Assembly: GCA_905221605.1 (NCBI GenBank) | Contig: CAJNDS010000014.1 | Coordinates: forward strand, 513,920-577,919 | DNA: 64,000 bases | Direction: 5' to 3' | From: Symbiodinium natans | Lineage: Eukaryota; Sar; Dinophyceae; Suessiales; Symbiodiniaceae | Shown here: positions 9,301 to 18,351 of the stretch, piece by piece | Layout: every line of letters begins with the position of its first letter | How positions within the stretch are numbered: position 1 is the first letter of the stretch | Made by a program: the position numbers and the translations under genes | The notes under the pieces: generated by a model | The model's input: the letters and a program-made list of their open reading frames with translations, nothing else | Database searches by the model: none | Told to the model about the DNA's origin: nothing

Positions 9301-11613
9301 AGAGCGGCCCAGCTCGCGATCCACGCAGAGGCTGACGCCGAAAACTCGGCAGATCTCCACCGCTGTCTCGATGCACCTCTGGGTTTAGGGTTTAGGGTTT
9401 AGGGTTTAGGGTTTAGGGTTTAGGGTTTAGGGTTTAGGGTTTAGGGTTTAGGGTTTAGGTTTAGGGTTTAGGGTTTAGGGTTTAGGGTGTAGCGTGTAGG
9501 GTGTATGGGGTGTAGGGTGTAGGGTTTTGGATCAAAGGCTTAGGGTTTTGGGCTCAGGGCTTAAGAGGGTGTGGGGCTCAGGGGCTCCAAGACGTTCAGG
9601 AGGTTTGGGGGTTAAGGAGTCAGCGGGTTTAGGGTTTAGGGTTTAAAGGGTTCGGGGCACCCTGCACCCCAAGTCCAATCGAAACTCCAACTCAGGAATT
9701 CCTAGACCCCCAGCCGCCTCCCCTGCATGTATACACAACCCCACCTTATAGGAAAATTGCAACCCTGAACCCGAAAACCCCATGAGCCCCTAGTATAGAA
9801 GGAACACGACGACCCCAAGTCCGCCCAAGCCCGGCACTCGCGGGAGCCCAGTAGCCACATGAGGGTTGAGGGTTCCGGGCCGAAGGTTTAGGGTTTAGGG
9901 TTTAGGGTTTAGGGCCTAGGGCTTAGGGCTCAGGGCTTGGGGCTTAGGGCTTAGGGCTTAGGGCTTAGGGCTTAGGGCTTAGGGCTTAGGGCTTAGGGCT
10001 TAGGGCTTAGGGCTTAGGGCTTAGGGCTTAGGGCTTAGGGCTTAGGGCTTAGGGCTTAGGGCTTAGGTGTGGCTAGATTCTAGTTCATACCGGACCCCTG
10101 AACTTCTTCTGTCCCTCAGCTCATCCAGCCTGATGAAGGGCGACGAGATGACCATGGAGAACTCCCCGTTGTATTTCGCCAAGAGCTCCTCTGAGGTCGG
10201 GGTGGTGCTGAAAGACCCAAGAACCCGAACCCTAACCACCCCACCCCCCCCCCACCCCAAAAGACCTAGATCTTGAAGCCCTTGAAGCCCTTGAAGCCCT
10301 TGAACCCCCTCTAAACCCTAAACCCTAAACCCTGCAACCTTGCAAATCCCGCAAGCCCGTGAAAAAGGGAAAGCAAGCCCGAGACTTCAACGCCCAAACC
10401 CCCCCCAACCCCACATACATACACCCCCTGAGAGCTCGACCCTCAACCCTCAAGCCTCAACCCTAAACCCTAAACCCTAAACCCTACATGTTTTGGGGGT
10501 TTTAGGGTATAAGGTGTGGAAGGCCTTGGCGACGGTCTTGGCTTGCTTGGTGCCCGCCAGCGTCAGGGGCGGGTCGAAAGGGTAGCGCTTGCCGAGCATG
10601 GACTTAAACCTAGGCTTCAGGGGGTAGGGGGTTTAGGGTTTAGGGTTTAGGGTTTAGGGTTTCGGGTTTAGGGTTTGTGTCTATGGGTTTAGGGGTCAGG
10701 GGTTTAGGGGTTTAGGGGTTTAGGGGTCAGGGTTGCGGAGCCAGGGCTTGAGGAGTTTATGGGGCGAAAGAGGCTTCCGGATGGGTGGGCTTAGGGGCTC
10801 AGGGCTTCAGGGTTTGGGGCTCTTGTGGGGTTTGGGATAGGGGTTCCCGGGTTTAGCGTTTAAGGCTTTTGGGTTCTTTGGGTTCTGAGGGTTTTTAAGG
10901 GTTCTTTGCGTTCTTAAACATGCTCCCAGTGTTTAGGGTGCTTAGGGCTTGGGCTTGCTTTGCTTTGCTTTGCCGGGGTTGTGAGGATTTAGGGTTTAGG
11001 GTTTCGGGTTTAGGGTTTAGGGTTTAGGGGTTTAGGGTTTAGGGTTTCGGGTTTAGGGCTTAGGGCTCAGGGGTGGGGAGGAGCCGAAAATGAAGCCCTC
11101 GACCCTCCGACCCTTCAACGAACGTACGTTCCATATGCCCTGAACCCTACAACAAAATCCTGCAACCCTATCAACCCTCTGACCCTACACCCCCAAAAAG
11201 CTTCTGCAATGCGAAGCCCTATAATCCCTTAACCCCTGTAATCCCACTCCCTAAATCCAAACCAAAACCCCAGAATCCCCACCATCCCAAAAGTCCCGGA
11301 CCTCAATGCCGAACATCCCAGAAAATCCCTGTAACCCCTAAACCCTAACCCTGCGTACACACCCCTGGCTACCCACCTCTTGCGGGGCCCCTTCCCGAGT
11401 AGAACTCCTACAAAAGGCTGCTTTTGCAGCGGATACGCCATGCCCTAAACCCTAAGCCCAAAACTCCACACCCTAAACCCTGAACCCTGAACCCCTAAAC
11501 CCTAAACCCTAAACCCTAAACCCTAAACTGCAATGAGGGCGCCAAGTCTTGGGCGCTGCCTGGTCGGCCCGCTCGCCGTGACGAACTACCGCCAGGCGCA
11601 GCACGGACTTCTC
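3317..11613 (-). CDS. histidine phosphatase superfamily gene, exons dispersed over about 8 kb
   Basis: A phosphoglycerate-mutase/UBASH3-like phosphatase, read from exons in minus-strand order. 11613-about 11530 carries AVVRHGERADQ, the phosphohistidine RHG motif. 10609-about 10510 carries YPFDPPLTLAGTKQA. 9378-about 9297 carries RCIETAVEICRVFG. 8797-8747, 7715-7651 (TAEEIAAYIPSDV), 5430-about 5385 and 4706-4634 follow. 3819-3735 carries FILVTHGDCVAGLAEW, the second catalytic histidine. 3361-3317 is weak. In the family, the first histidine takes the phosphate and the late histidine completes the pocket; RHG, then PPLT, then RCxxTA, then VTHGD is the expected order. The substrate is unknown. 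Introns are 0.4-1.5 kb with opposed heptamer arrays. The motif exons are convincing; membership of the non-motif exons, the start codon and the stop codon are inferred. Confidence 0.7.
3416..3546 (+). repeat. TTTAGGG telomere-like array
   Basis: About 18 perfect heptamers to the right of the 3317-3361 exon. On the sense strand this is a (CCCTAAA)n run at the 3' end of the intron. Confidence 0.97.
3671..3736 (-). repeat. CCCTAAA telomere-like array
   Basis: Opposes the array at 3416-3546 across a 120-bp spacer, ending with four CCCTGAA variants. Confidence 0.95.
3735..3819 (-). CDS. exon with VTHGD second-histidine motif of histidine phosphatase
   Basis: A CCCGAAG acceptor precedes a frame reading KLGGAGFILVTHGDCVAGLA. 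The strand ILVTHGD followed by a small helix is the C-terminal catalytic block. The opposite strand is also open over this stretch, but it lacks any motif. Confidence 0.7.
4170..4605 (-). repeat. two CCCTAAA arrays flanking a foldback C element
   Basis: Arrays at 4170-4235 and 4490-4605 (the latter mixed with CCCCAAA) bracket family C copy 1 at about 4297-4381, which carries GGTCC, TACTATTTGGGGG and TTATTTTCGCAAACCCCC. Confidence 0.85.
4634..4706 (-). CDS. putative helical exon of the phosphatase gene
   Basis: A CGCTCCAG acceptor precedes a frame reading VRLASRVEALSEKALRTVA and onward, with donor TTCG|GTTGTA. Its amphipathic helix character and position just before the VTHGD exon fit the helix that precedes the second histidine in this fold. 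Confidence 0.6.
4727..5075 (+). repeat. long array drifting from TTTAGGG to octameric TTTTAGGG
   Basis: Starts as perfect heptamer (4727-4840) and becomes a run of about ten GGGTTTTA octamers around 4925-5020. The unit length change is local and abrupt. Confidence 0.97.
5076..5384. other. intron interior without array
   Basis: A-rich, C-rich unique text (tracts such as AAAACCCATGAAGCC) with no coding signal I can support. Confidence 0.5.
5385..5430 (-). CDS. putative short exon of the phosphatase gene
   Basis: A GTCAGCCCAG acceptor precedes a frame reading DYASVAREEWQGVLPCL. The array on the right is TTGAGGG/TTTAGGG. The donor is not resolved. Confidence 0.45.
5768..5849. mobile_element. 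foldback element family B, copy 2
   Basis: The left end TGGCTCTTAGTAGGGAATG and right end CCCTACTAAGAACCA are inverted repeats of one another. The 82-bp element has the inner text ATAATCCCTTAAAGGGTATT. Non-autonomous, MITE-like. Confidence 0.7.
6242..6367. mobile_element. 125-bp palindromic MITE-like element
   Basis: The left arm starts CTACTTGGAGGCTCACGG and the right arm ends with the inverted CATGAACCTCCAAGTAG. The inner parts (GATTATAACTGCACTTATA / TATAAGTACAGTTATAATTG) also pair, so almost the whole unit folds back. I see no clear target duplication. Confidence 0.75.
6400..7440. other. mostly unique stretch with two family C foldback copies
   Basis: Family C copies lie at about 6943-7033 (AAAATAGGGGTACC...) and 7176-7275 (GGGGGTACCCC... 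GGGGTACCCC). The open frames here are short and carry no recognised motif. A weak exon candidate (LSMSCRSHG) follows a TTTCTCGACAG acceptor near 6427 on the minus strand. Confidence 0.4.
7651..7715 (-). CDS. putative 65-bp exon of the phosphatase gene
   Basis: A CTCCTAAG acceptor precedes a frame reading PPLRTAEEIAAYIPSDV, with donor GAG|GTCAGC. It has clean splice signals on both sides and sits between CCCTAAA (left) and TTTAGGG (right). Confidence 0.55.
7728..7885 (+). repeat. mixed TTTAGGGG/TTTGGGG/TTTAGGG array
   Basis: An octamer TTTAGGGG block with ATTTGGGG interruptions repeats as a higher-order unit (GATTTGGGGTTTAGGGG, seen four times) before returning to heptamers. Confidence 0.9.
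8322..8437. mobile_element. foldback element family A, copy 2
   Basis: The right half TAAGGACTGTTAGTATAAGG then GGAACATC is well preserved. The left half (GCTGTTCCCATCCC ... AACAGCCCTTAATAGGG) is diverged. A poly-T/G run sits in the middle. Confidence 0.6.
8747..8797 (-). CDS. putative 51-bp exon with GT donor
   Basis: A CCAGTGCAG acceptor precedes a frame reading QCVDFLPRRNLLAGLF, followed by a GTGAAT donor. It is placed between phosphatase exons on the same strand, but its sequence matches no phosphatase motif I can name. Confidence 0.5.
8820..9195. other. unique intron-like stretch
   Basis: Partly open on the minus strand (to 9173) but with telomere-like text in frame and no recognised domain. 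I do not support a gene here. Confidence 0.4.
9297..9378 (-). CDS. exon with RCIETA motif of histidine phosphatase
   Basis: ACCCAG directly precedes AGG TGC ATC GAG ACA GCG; the frame reads RCIETAVEICRVFGVSLCVD. It matches the family block in which an arginine followed by xxTA lines the phosphate pocket. The acceptor is built partly from a telomere-like heptamer. Confidence 0.7.
9382..9490 (+). repeat. TTTAGGG telomere-like array
   Basis: Perfect heptamers abutting the RCIETA exon; the exon acceptor CCCAG is formed at the array edge. Confidence 0.96.
9886..10065 (+). repeat. TTAGGGC variant heptamer array
   Basis: About 22 near-perfect GGGCTTA units after a short canonical start. The longest such variant block in the window. 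Confidence 0.97.
10510..10609 (-). CDS. exon with DPPLT motif of histidine phosphatase
   Basis: A GAAGCCTAG acceptor precedes a frame reading SMLGKRYPFDPPLTLAG and then KQAKTVAKAF. D-x-PLT-x-x-G-x-x-QA is the standard second landmark after RHG in the family. The exon is in codon phase 1 at its start. The 3' end is approximate. Confidence 0.7.
10630..11070 (+). repeat. degenerate TTTAGGG/TTTAGGGG tract
   Basis: Heptamers and octamers broken by unique text, including TTTGCTTTGCTTTGC. It lies between the DPPLT and RHGER exons. Confidence 0.8.
11530..11613 (-). CDS. exon with RHGER catalytic motif of histidine phosphatase
   Basis: A CAGCTAG acceptor precedes GAG AAG TCC; the frame reads EKSVLRLAVVRHGERADQAA. 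Hydrophobic strand then RHGER is the hallmark N-terminal motif of the superfamily. CCCTAAA lies on the left and TTTAGGG on the right on the + strand. The donor is not resolved (GC options near 11530). Confidence 0.75.
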
Positions 11614-11642
11614 CTAGCTGGTGGAAGGTTCGGGGAACTTCG

Positions 11643-11729
11643 GGTTTAGGGTTTAGGGCTAGGGTTTTGGGTTTTGGGTTTAGGGTTTAGGGTTTAGGGT
11701 TTAGGGTTTAGGGTTGAGGGTTGAGGGGA

Positions 11730-11761
<32 letters not shown>

Positions 11762-11771
11762 GGTTTAGGGT

Positions 11772-11810
<39 letters not shown>

Positions 11811-11850
11811 GGTTTAGGGTTTAGGGTTTAGGGTTTAGGGTTTAGGGTGT
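11643..11850 (+). repeat. TTTAGGG array with TTGAGGG block
   Basis: Canonical units flank about 13 TTGAGGG units at 11712-11812. Confidence 0.96.
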
Positions 11851-12089
11851 ATCAGCAGGGTTTTGGGGGGTTGTGGGATGAGGGACTTAGTAAGCCAGGT
11901 TTTGGGGGTTGCGGGCTTAAGGCTTCGGAACTGAGTATGTGGGGATTTGGGGGTCTAGGGTTTCGGGCTGTAGGTCAGCAGTAGGGTTGTACGGACCCCC
12001 ATGTCGGGCTATCCTAAGAATAACCTGCACTTACTCACCCCCTGAGGCATTGGAGCAGTACGCTTTCTTAAAGCGACAGAAAATGCAGC

Positions 12090-12171
12090 TTGGGATGTTC
12101 CCCCTCATCCTAACAGCCCTTCAGAGGGATTGTATATAATCGGACTGCTAGCATAAGCGGGAACATCCCAA
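12090..12171. mobile_element. foldback element family A, copy 3 (complete)
   Basis: An 82-bp unit with terminal inverted repeats TTGGGATGTTCCCCC and GCGGGAACATCCCAA, and inner CTAACAGCCC / GGACTGCTAG. A clean two-ended copy. Confidence 0.8.
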
Positions 12172-12599
12172 TTTAAAGCCATAAAATTTTGTCTACGGGC
12201 TCTTACGGATGCAGACACCATGGGAGAAGGGGGTCGAAGGGGCAGTGCTTTCGGGCTGATGTTAAACGATCAAGGGTTTGGGGTCGACTGGTTATACCCT
12301 GAACTCTAAATCCTAAACCCTAAACCCTACCCCCCCCCCCCCGCCAAAAAAAAAAAAAAAATGTTGTTACTATTATCCGTATTATTGCTATTTAGTATTT
12401 TTCGTATTACTATCATTATTTAGATTATATATATATATATACAATAACAAAAACGAGACTTAAGACCCAATCTCCAACTCAGAGATCCTCCAGGGTGGGA
12501 TCATCGGAGGCCGCCTCGGCAGGATGTGGACCGGTTGTTCCCCGAAGGGAGTGCTTGGGGTCTAGGGAGCTTAGGGCTGAGGGCTTAGGGCTTGGGGCT

Positions 12600-12738
12600 T
12601 GGGGCTTAGGGTTTAGGGTTTAGGGTTTAGGGTCAAGGGTTTAGGGTTTAGGGTTTAGGGTTTAGGGTTTAGGGTTAAGGGTTTAGGGTTTAGGGTTTAG
12701 GGTTTAGGGTTTAGGGTTTAGGGTTTAGGGTTTAGGGT
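12600..12738 (+). repeat. TTTAGGG telomere-like array
   Basis: About 20 heptamers. The spacer at 12740-12870 is open on both strands after a plus-strand TTCTTCTCACAG signal and is left unassigned. Confidence 0.95.
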
Positions 12739-12967
12739 TCCTTTCTTCTCACAGGGAAGGTCCGGTCCGTGGGTGTCGCTCCAGGCTTTCAGGCCCGGGC
12801 CTCGGGGCAGATCTCCAATTCGGGAAGAAAACCCCCTAGCACCCCCAAAATACCCAAAACAAAAATCCCTAGAACCCTAAACCCTAAACCCTAAACCCTA
12901 AACCCCCCAAAAGTCCCTAGAAGCCCCAAAACCCGCCCCCCCCAAATCTCCTCAACCCCAACAAGCC

Positions 12968-13020
12968 CCGCGCTCCGGTGACCGCCGTGGGCTTGTTGAA
13001 GGCTTCCCTGTCCTCGTCAC
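12968..13020 (-). CDS. putative exon (unassigned gene)
   Basis: A CCTCTCTTAAG acceptor precedes a frame reading DEDREAFNKPTAVTGARG. It lies at a CCCTAAA-to-TTTAGGG transition upstream of the phosphatase RHG exon, so it may be an N-terminal exon of that gene. Confidence 0.45.
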
Positions 13021-13072
13021 CTTAAGAGAGGAAGGCCCGCGGCCGGGGGGCGCGATTCGAGGCTCAGGTCTT

Positions 13073-13195
13073 TAGGGTTTAGGGTTTAGGGTTTAGGGTT
13101 TAGGGTTTAGGGTTTAGGGTTTAGGGTTTAGGGTTTAGGGTTTAGGGGCCTAGGGTTAGGATTTAGGGTTTAGGGTCTAGGGTCTAGGGTTTAGG
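13073..13195 (+). repeat. TTTAGGG telomere-like array
   Basis: Perfect at 13073-13145, then degenerate with TCTAGGG variants. Confidence 0.95.
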
Positions 13196-13831
13196 GACCC
13201 TGAAAAGGGAATCAGAATCCTCCCCCGAAACCCTAAACCCCAAACTCGGACGAGGGGTTCTCGTGGGAATTCTGGCTACTCCAGATCTCCCTATGCTTCC
13301 AAAGGGCTCACCCCGGGAACCCTAAACCCTAAACCCTTGAACCTTTCCTCCCCAGCCCTCCTTCAAGGAGTGTGACGCTTCAACGGAAGCCCTGAAAAGC
13401 CCCACCTGGTGCCTCGGACTTCTGGAAATTAGACTGTCCATAAATCTAGTCGTGCGCACGAGGAACTCTTCTTCAAAGGCAAAGAAATCATTGCACCCCA
13501 CATGTTCCCAGGCTCTTGTGCCCTATGGATGGAGTCCCCCAATGATCTACGAGAAAAAACCCCAAACCCCAAATCCCAAAACCCCAAAACCCCTAAACCC
13601 CTCAACCCCTCACCCCCTCAACCCCTAAACCACAAGGCTCCAGTCCAGGAGTTGCTGTCTTAGGGTAGTTGCATGGTTTAGGGTTTGAGGTTTAGGGTTA
13701 GGGTTTAGGGTTTAGGGTTTAGGGTTTAGGGTTTAGGGTTTCGGGTGGGCCCTTTAACAGGGGACCCTATATGCGCTGTGAGACACCCAAGGGCCCAGCC
13801 TGCACAACTCGATGAAAGAAGGTAGGGGACC

Positions 13832-13945
13832 ATACCCTAAACCCTAAACCCTAAACCCCTAACCCCTAAACCCTAAACCCTAAACCCCTAAACCCCTAAA
13901 CCCCTAAACCCCTAAACCCTAAACCCGAAACCCTAAACCCCTAAA
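13832..13945 (-). repeat. CCCTAAA/CCCCTAAA array
   Basis: Heptamers and octamers alternate. A minus-strand exon candidate (PKAPHGPKHLR with a GTAGGT donor) lies just to its right at about 13971-14006. Confidence 0.9.
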
Positions 13946-14231
13946 CCGTAAGACCATGTACCTACCCGTAGGTGCTTTGGGCCGTGTGGGGCCTTAGGGC
14001 CTGAAAGCCGCTGGAACCGGTGCAGTTTAGGGTTGAGGGGTTTGCGGTTTAGGAGTTTAGGGGTTTAGGGTTCAGGGGTTTTGAGGTTTAGGGGTTCAGG
14101 GGTTTAGGGGTTTAGGGGTTTAGGGTTCAGGGGTTTGAGGTTTAGGGTTAAACTTTTGAGGGTTTAGGGGTTTCGAGTTTGGGCCTATCAGGGTTGTTTT
14201 TAGAATGTACGCGCTCGAGGGGATTGAGAGG

Positions 14232-14358
14232 GGCGTTCGGATCCTATGATTCCTCAGCAAGAACTTCGCGTCCATGCGGCAGAGGCTGCAGGCCGTGTTG
14301 TTACACTGACCCATGGCTGCGCCCTCTACTAAGCTCAGGTCTTCGTGTGCCTTCTGAA
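14232..14358 (-). CDS. putative cysteine-containing exon
   Basis: A GGAAGTCTAG acceptor precedes a frame reading QKAHEDLSLVEGAAMGQC. If not spliced early at a strong ATGG|GTCAGT donor (end 14311), the frame continues with CNNTACSLCRMDAKFLLRN. The gene is unknown. Confidence 0.45.
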
Positions 14359-14819
14359 CTAGACTTCCTTGAAAAAAGCCGAAAAACAACTTGTGTTTCA
14401 ATTGGATTCTGTTGACAGAACTCCTAGTGTGTTCAGGACACCATGGTGCAGCACTAAAGGTCTTGAGGTTCTTGTTGGCTCGGCGGTTGATTTTGCAGGT
14501 TTGGAGGCTACATAGGGTGCCCGAAACCCTTGGGATTGGAGGTTCAGTGTGTACCCGGCTCCCCACAACGAACTTCTGCTTTGGGGGTTTCGCCTGTCAA
14601 AAGAGAAGCGTTCTTCTTGAACGCTGTGAAAGCTGTCAGCAGACAGGGCCAGGCGAACATCCTAAGTAGTCAACATAGGGTTTCAGGTTTAGGGCCCATG
14701 CCTTCGTCACAAGGACTCTTTTTTATACCTGGGGTTTTCCAAGCCAGGGAACCTTGTCTTTGGAATTCTTTTGGGGGAGGTCCCTAATAAAGGCAACCTA
14801 TAGCAACAAGAAAGAAAAT

Positions 14820-14875
14820 ATCTATATCTATATATATATATATATATATATAGATATATATATATATATACACAT
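14820..14875. repeat. AT dinucleotide microsatellite
   Basis: Alternating TATA with a few GATA interruptions. Confidence 0.95.
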
Positions 14876-15417
14876 ATGGGGGAAAGACCCCTATTCTGGT
14901 AGATACCCCCTACACCTTAACAACAAGGGCTCGCTCTCCTCGGGGTTTTGGGGTTTCAAGGGGTGCGAGGCTTAGGGCACCTTGGCAGGAAAATGTGCAG
15001 ATCTAGGCTCAGGTTTGGGGCTGAGGGTCCCAAACCCCGTGTCCGAAACGTAAGAAGCCCTCACCCGCGACCCTCTTTAACCCTCAACTCGAAACCCCTT
15101 AAACTGAAACCCAGAAACCCAAAATTCCTCAAGTCCCTCCAGCCCTCAACCTCCTGAAACATCGAATCCCGACACCCCAAAATCTTGGAACGGAACCCCC
15201 AACCTCCCTCGTCACCCATGCAGAAGTCTCATAATACTCATAATACGGAGAATACTGATGGTACGAATGATACGCACAATACGAATAAAACCACAAGCAC
15301 TTGTAGTATTTATATACAACAATACGACCACTGCGTATTATACTGGCAATTTTCATGGCTCAAACAACGGAATGATATGACTGATGCTCATCATATTCTA
15401 ATCGTCAGCATCATCAC

Positions 15418-15480
15418 CAACATCTTCATCATCATCATCATCATCATCCTCATCATCATCCTCATCATCATCCTCATCAT
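15418..15480 (+). repeat. ATC trinucleotide microsatellite
   Basis: ATCATC units interrupted by CCTC. The surrounding 15200-15480 is A/T-rich with ATAC and AATAC motifs and no supportable gene. Confidence 0.95.
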
Positions 15481-15587
15481 AATGGCACGTATATCAATCT
15501 CAAAGCACGAGGCGTCCGTCAGGGTTTAAGGGTTGAGTTCCGGGGTTTGTAGCTGATTGAGAGGATTTCTGGAAGATCGCCCAAGAC

Positions 15588-16039
15588 GCCCGTTGCCTCG
15601 GGTGCTGAGTCGAGGAGAAGTTGCGGCACCTGGCTTTTGCGGCACCCCAGGGCTGTCCCAGCATGGATAGCGAACCCAGTACGAGGCTTAGGGCTTACAA
15701 AGAAAGAACTCCACACACACCTGAGGGTGTTGTCGAGAGCATGGGGGTTTGGGGCTTAGGGGTAGCGAGGGCTTGAGGGGCTGGGGCTTTGAGGTACAGT
15801 ACCCGTGGCACACGGGCCTGGCGCAACCTAATATAGGGGCCGGAATAACTAGAATGGGGGTTTTGGGGGGTTATTGTAGTATAACTACAAAGGGACCCTG
15901 AGGGAATACTACTAGTATTTATTCCGACCCCCTGTACTTGATCCTGAAGCCACGACGACGGCCCGGCCACCTGCGTGGACTTGCCGCAGCCAGTCTCTCC
16001 GCTGAGGAGCACGACCTGATGGTCCTTCACGGCTGTAAC
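15588..16039 (-). CDS. DEAH-box RNA helicase, two exons around Walker A
   Basis: Exon 16039-15971 (69 bp, 23 codons) ends in LLSGETGCGKSTQ. Exon 15629-15588 (42 bp, 14 codons) starts VPQLLLDSAPEATG. Joined, they give GETGCGKSTQVPQLLLD, the motif I (Walker A) block of DEAH-box (DHX/Prp type) helicases, which bind ATP and unwind RNA in splicing or ribosome assembly. Both introns are phase 0. Splice sites are CACGAG|GTT acceptor, CAG|GTGGCC donor, AAGCCAG|GTG acceptor and GGC|GTCTTG donor. The 341-bp intron between them has no heptamer array. The rest of the helicase (motifs Ia-VI) was not found downstream, so the gene is incomplete, broken, or has exons I missed. Confidence 0.75.
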
Positions 16040-16055
16040 CTCGTGGCTCTCAGGG

Positions 16056-16175
16056 TTTAGGGTTTAGGGTTTAGGGTTTAGGGTTTAGGGTTTAGGGTTT
16101 GGGGTTTAGGGTTTAGGGTTTAGGGTTTAATTAGGGTTTAGGGTTTAGGGTTTGGGGTTTGGGGTTTAGGGTTTA
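16056..16175 (+). repeat. TTTAGGG telomere-like array
   Basis: Canonical units with TTTGGGG variants, immediately upstream (sense) of the helicase Walker A exon. Confidence 0.95.
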
Positions 16176-16199
16176 GGGCTTCGATGCTCTCCAGGGTTT

Positions 16200-17400
16200 A
16201 GGACAAGCTTAGGGCAAGTTTTGGGCTGAGGGCTTAGGCTGCCAGGCAAAGGGAACTGCGTAAGTAGGCGGTAATGACTAGAGTGGTCAAAACGTGGGAT
16301 TTGGGTTTAGGGCTTATGGCCTAGGCTGTCTTAGGATTTTGGGCAGTAGGGTAAGATGAGGAGAACCCGAAATCTAAGTGCTGTCGCCCTACCGCTTGAG
16401 GTCTCAACATACCACCAGGCTGTCACTCGAGGGCTTCATTTTCATGGAGCATCTTACTGCCGCTCACTGGTGCATTTTTAGGACGACCAGCCTAGTCTCA
16501 GGTTGACAAGGCTGACGAAATCCGCAGCCCTGAGTGATAACGAATCAAGTCGGCCCTGTATAGCACTGCTGGGCCACGTATGGCGTGTGATGAGAATGTC
16601 GCGGCCTGTTTTGCGGGCATGGGCATGTTGTGCAATCTAAATTGAAAGTAAAGAAGGGTTGCAAGGGGATCTCTTGGTAATTCCTTAGGCTCTGCAGTGC
16701 ATAGGTCAGGCGAGCATGCCATGTGTGGCTTGTTGCAGACCAGCGACAAGTGCAAACTTAGCAGCCCCAATTAGAGGGTTCTGAAGGGAGGGGGGGTTCA
16801 AGGGGGGTATGTAACCCAAGGTTCCCTAACACTCCCCACTACTCCCTAAGGCTCCCTAAGCTTCCCCATGAACCCCCCCTCCTTAAGAACCCTAACCAAA
16901 GCATCCCAACCGAGCACCTGACGACCTCTGCTCGTTGCTTGAAAGCAGGCAGCGCCTTTCGGACACCAAGGAGGGTGCTTATCTAAAGGGGCCTGTTGCC
17001 TTTCACTTTAACGGGCCGCTTGGATAGAGAAGCTGACGGGCGAGAAGTTCACATGCACGTGACGAAAGGTGGTGTGCAAGGGGCCTGAAGTGCTGCGGGG
17101 TAATGCGAATACACGCGTCGTCCCACGTCGTTCGGTGATGTTGGCTTGGAATCTGGGGGGGGGGGGGGGGGGGGGGCTACGATTGCTCTGACTCATCTTC
17201 TCCTGCGGCGTTTCTTGCCTCGGCTGGCCCTTGAAACCTGCGGCACAGATACTTTCGAATCAGAACCTCTTAAACCCAATAAGGGGAGAGCAAAAGAACA
17301 AAACCTGTGACAAGGGCCTACGTGACCTACCTAGTTGCTTGCAATGAAGAAGCCGCCGTGAGCGCAGCAGTCGGTGAAACTAAACGAGGGGAAACATCAA
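16200..17400. other. unique region without recognised gene
   Basis: About 1.2 kb nearly free of heptamers. Short minus-strand frames at 16498-16770 and 17008-17196 have no recognised domain; the second includes a proline run encoded by the G-run at 17157-17176. It could hold exons that I cannot define. Confidence 0.4.
17157..17176 (+). repeat. poly-G run
   Basis: About 20 consecutive guanines; a slippage-prone, G-quadruplex-capable site. Confidence 0.95.
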
Positions 17401-17445
17401 ACCGTGCCCCAAGACCTACCCAAACCCCAAACCCCAAGCCCCAAA

Positions 17446-17565
17446 CCGTGAACCCTAAACCCTAAACCCTAAACCCTAAACCCTAAACCCTAAACCCTAA
17501 ACCCTAAACCCTAAACCCTAAACCCTAAACCCTAACCCTAAACCCTAAACCCTAAACCCTAAACA
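17446..17565 (-). repeat. CCCTAAA telomere-like array
   Basis: About 17 heptamers, one hexamer CCCTAA slip. Left arm of the inverted pair around exon 17605-17636. Confidence 0.97.
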
Positions 17566-17604
17566 AGCAAAAATGCTTTTGAAAAACCAGCAGCGGCTCC
17601 CAAC

Positions 17605-17636
17605 CTGGCCTCGCGCTTCTCTCCAAGTGCGGCATA
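17605..17636 (-). CDS. putative 32-bp micro-exon
   Basis: A CTGCCACAG acceptor precedes YAALGEKREA, with donor CCAG|GTTGGG. Very short, but both splice signals are good and it sits exactly between opposed arrays. Confidence 0.45.
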
Positions 17637-17664
17637 CTGTGGCAGGGCCCGGCCTTGGCAAGGG

Positions 17665-18050
17665 TTTAGGGTTTAGGGTTTAGGGTTTAGGGTTTAGGGT
17701 TTAGGGTTTAGGGTTTAGGGTTTAGGGTTTAGGGGATAGGGTTTAGGGTTTAGGGTTTAGGGTTTAGGGTTTAGGGTTTAGGGTGTAGGGTGTAGGGTTT
17801 AGGGTTTAGGGTTTAGGGTTTAGGTTTAGGGTTTTAAGGTTTTAGAGTTTAGGGTGTTAGGGTTTAGGGCTGGGGTTTAGGGTTTTAGGGTGTTAGGGTT
17901 TTAAGGTTTAGGGTTTCAGGGTTTTAGGGTTTTAGGGTTTTAGGGTTTTAGGGTTTTAGGGTTTTAGGGTTTTAGGGTTTTAGGGTTTTAGGGTTTTAGG
18001 GCTTTAGGGTTTGGGGTTTAGGGTTTTAGGGTTTCCGGGTCTTACCGTTC
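17665..18050 (+). repeat. TTTAGGG array shifting to TTTTAGGG
   Basis: Canonical at 17665-17830, then about 12 octamers GGGTTTTA at 17915-18005, the same heptamer-to-octamer shift seen at 4925-5020. Confidence 0.97.
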
Positions 18051-18351
18051 TTAGGGCCTTGGGGTTTGGGGTTTAGGGGAAGGAAGTATTCTTGCCTGAT
18101 CTGTGGCCTACTATGTTACCTGAGCTGGTGAGCCTGACATATCGGCAGAGCCCCTTGGCCTTCGTCCAAGCGACCTGCAAAGGTGAAGTACCTGCTATTT
18201 CTTGCTGGTATTACGACTACAAATATGTCTCTACTTCACTGAACCCGCTCACAGCATTCATGGACCCTAAACTCTGAATCCTCAGCCCTGTGACCCCTCT
18301 TGACTGCAAACAAGTCGGCACTGAGGCCGCGCACGAAGAGACAGTGCGGTT

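Noticed and set aside
9836-9885. Minus-strand exon LMWLLGSRECRAWADLG
   Set aside because: No AG acceptor before the frame and no donor after it.
12740-12835. Plus-strand exon after TTCTTCTCACAG
   Set aside because: Good acceptor but the frame is weak, the minus strand is equally open and no neighbouring plus exon joins to it.
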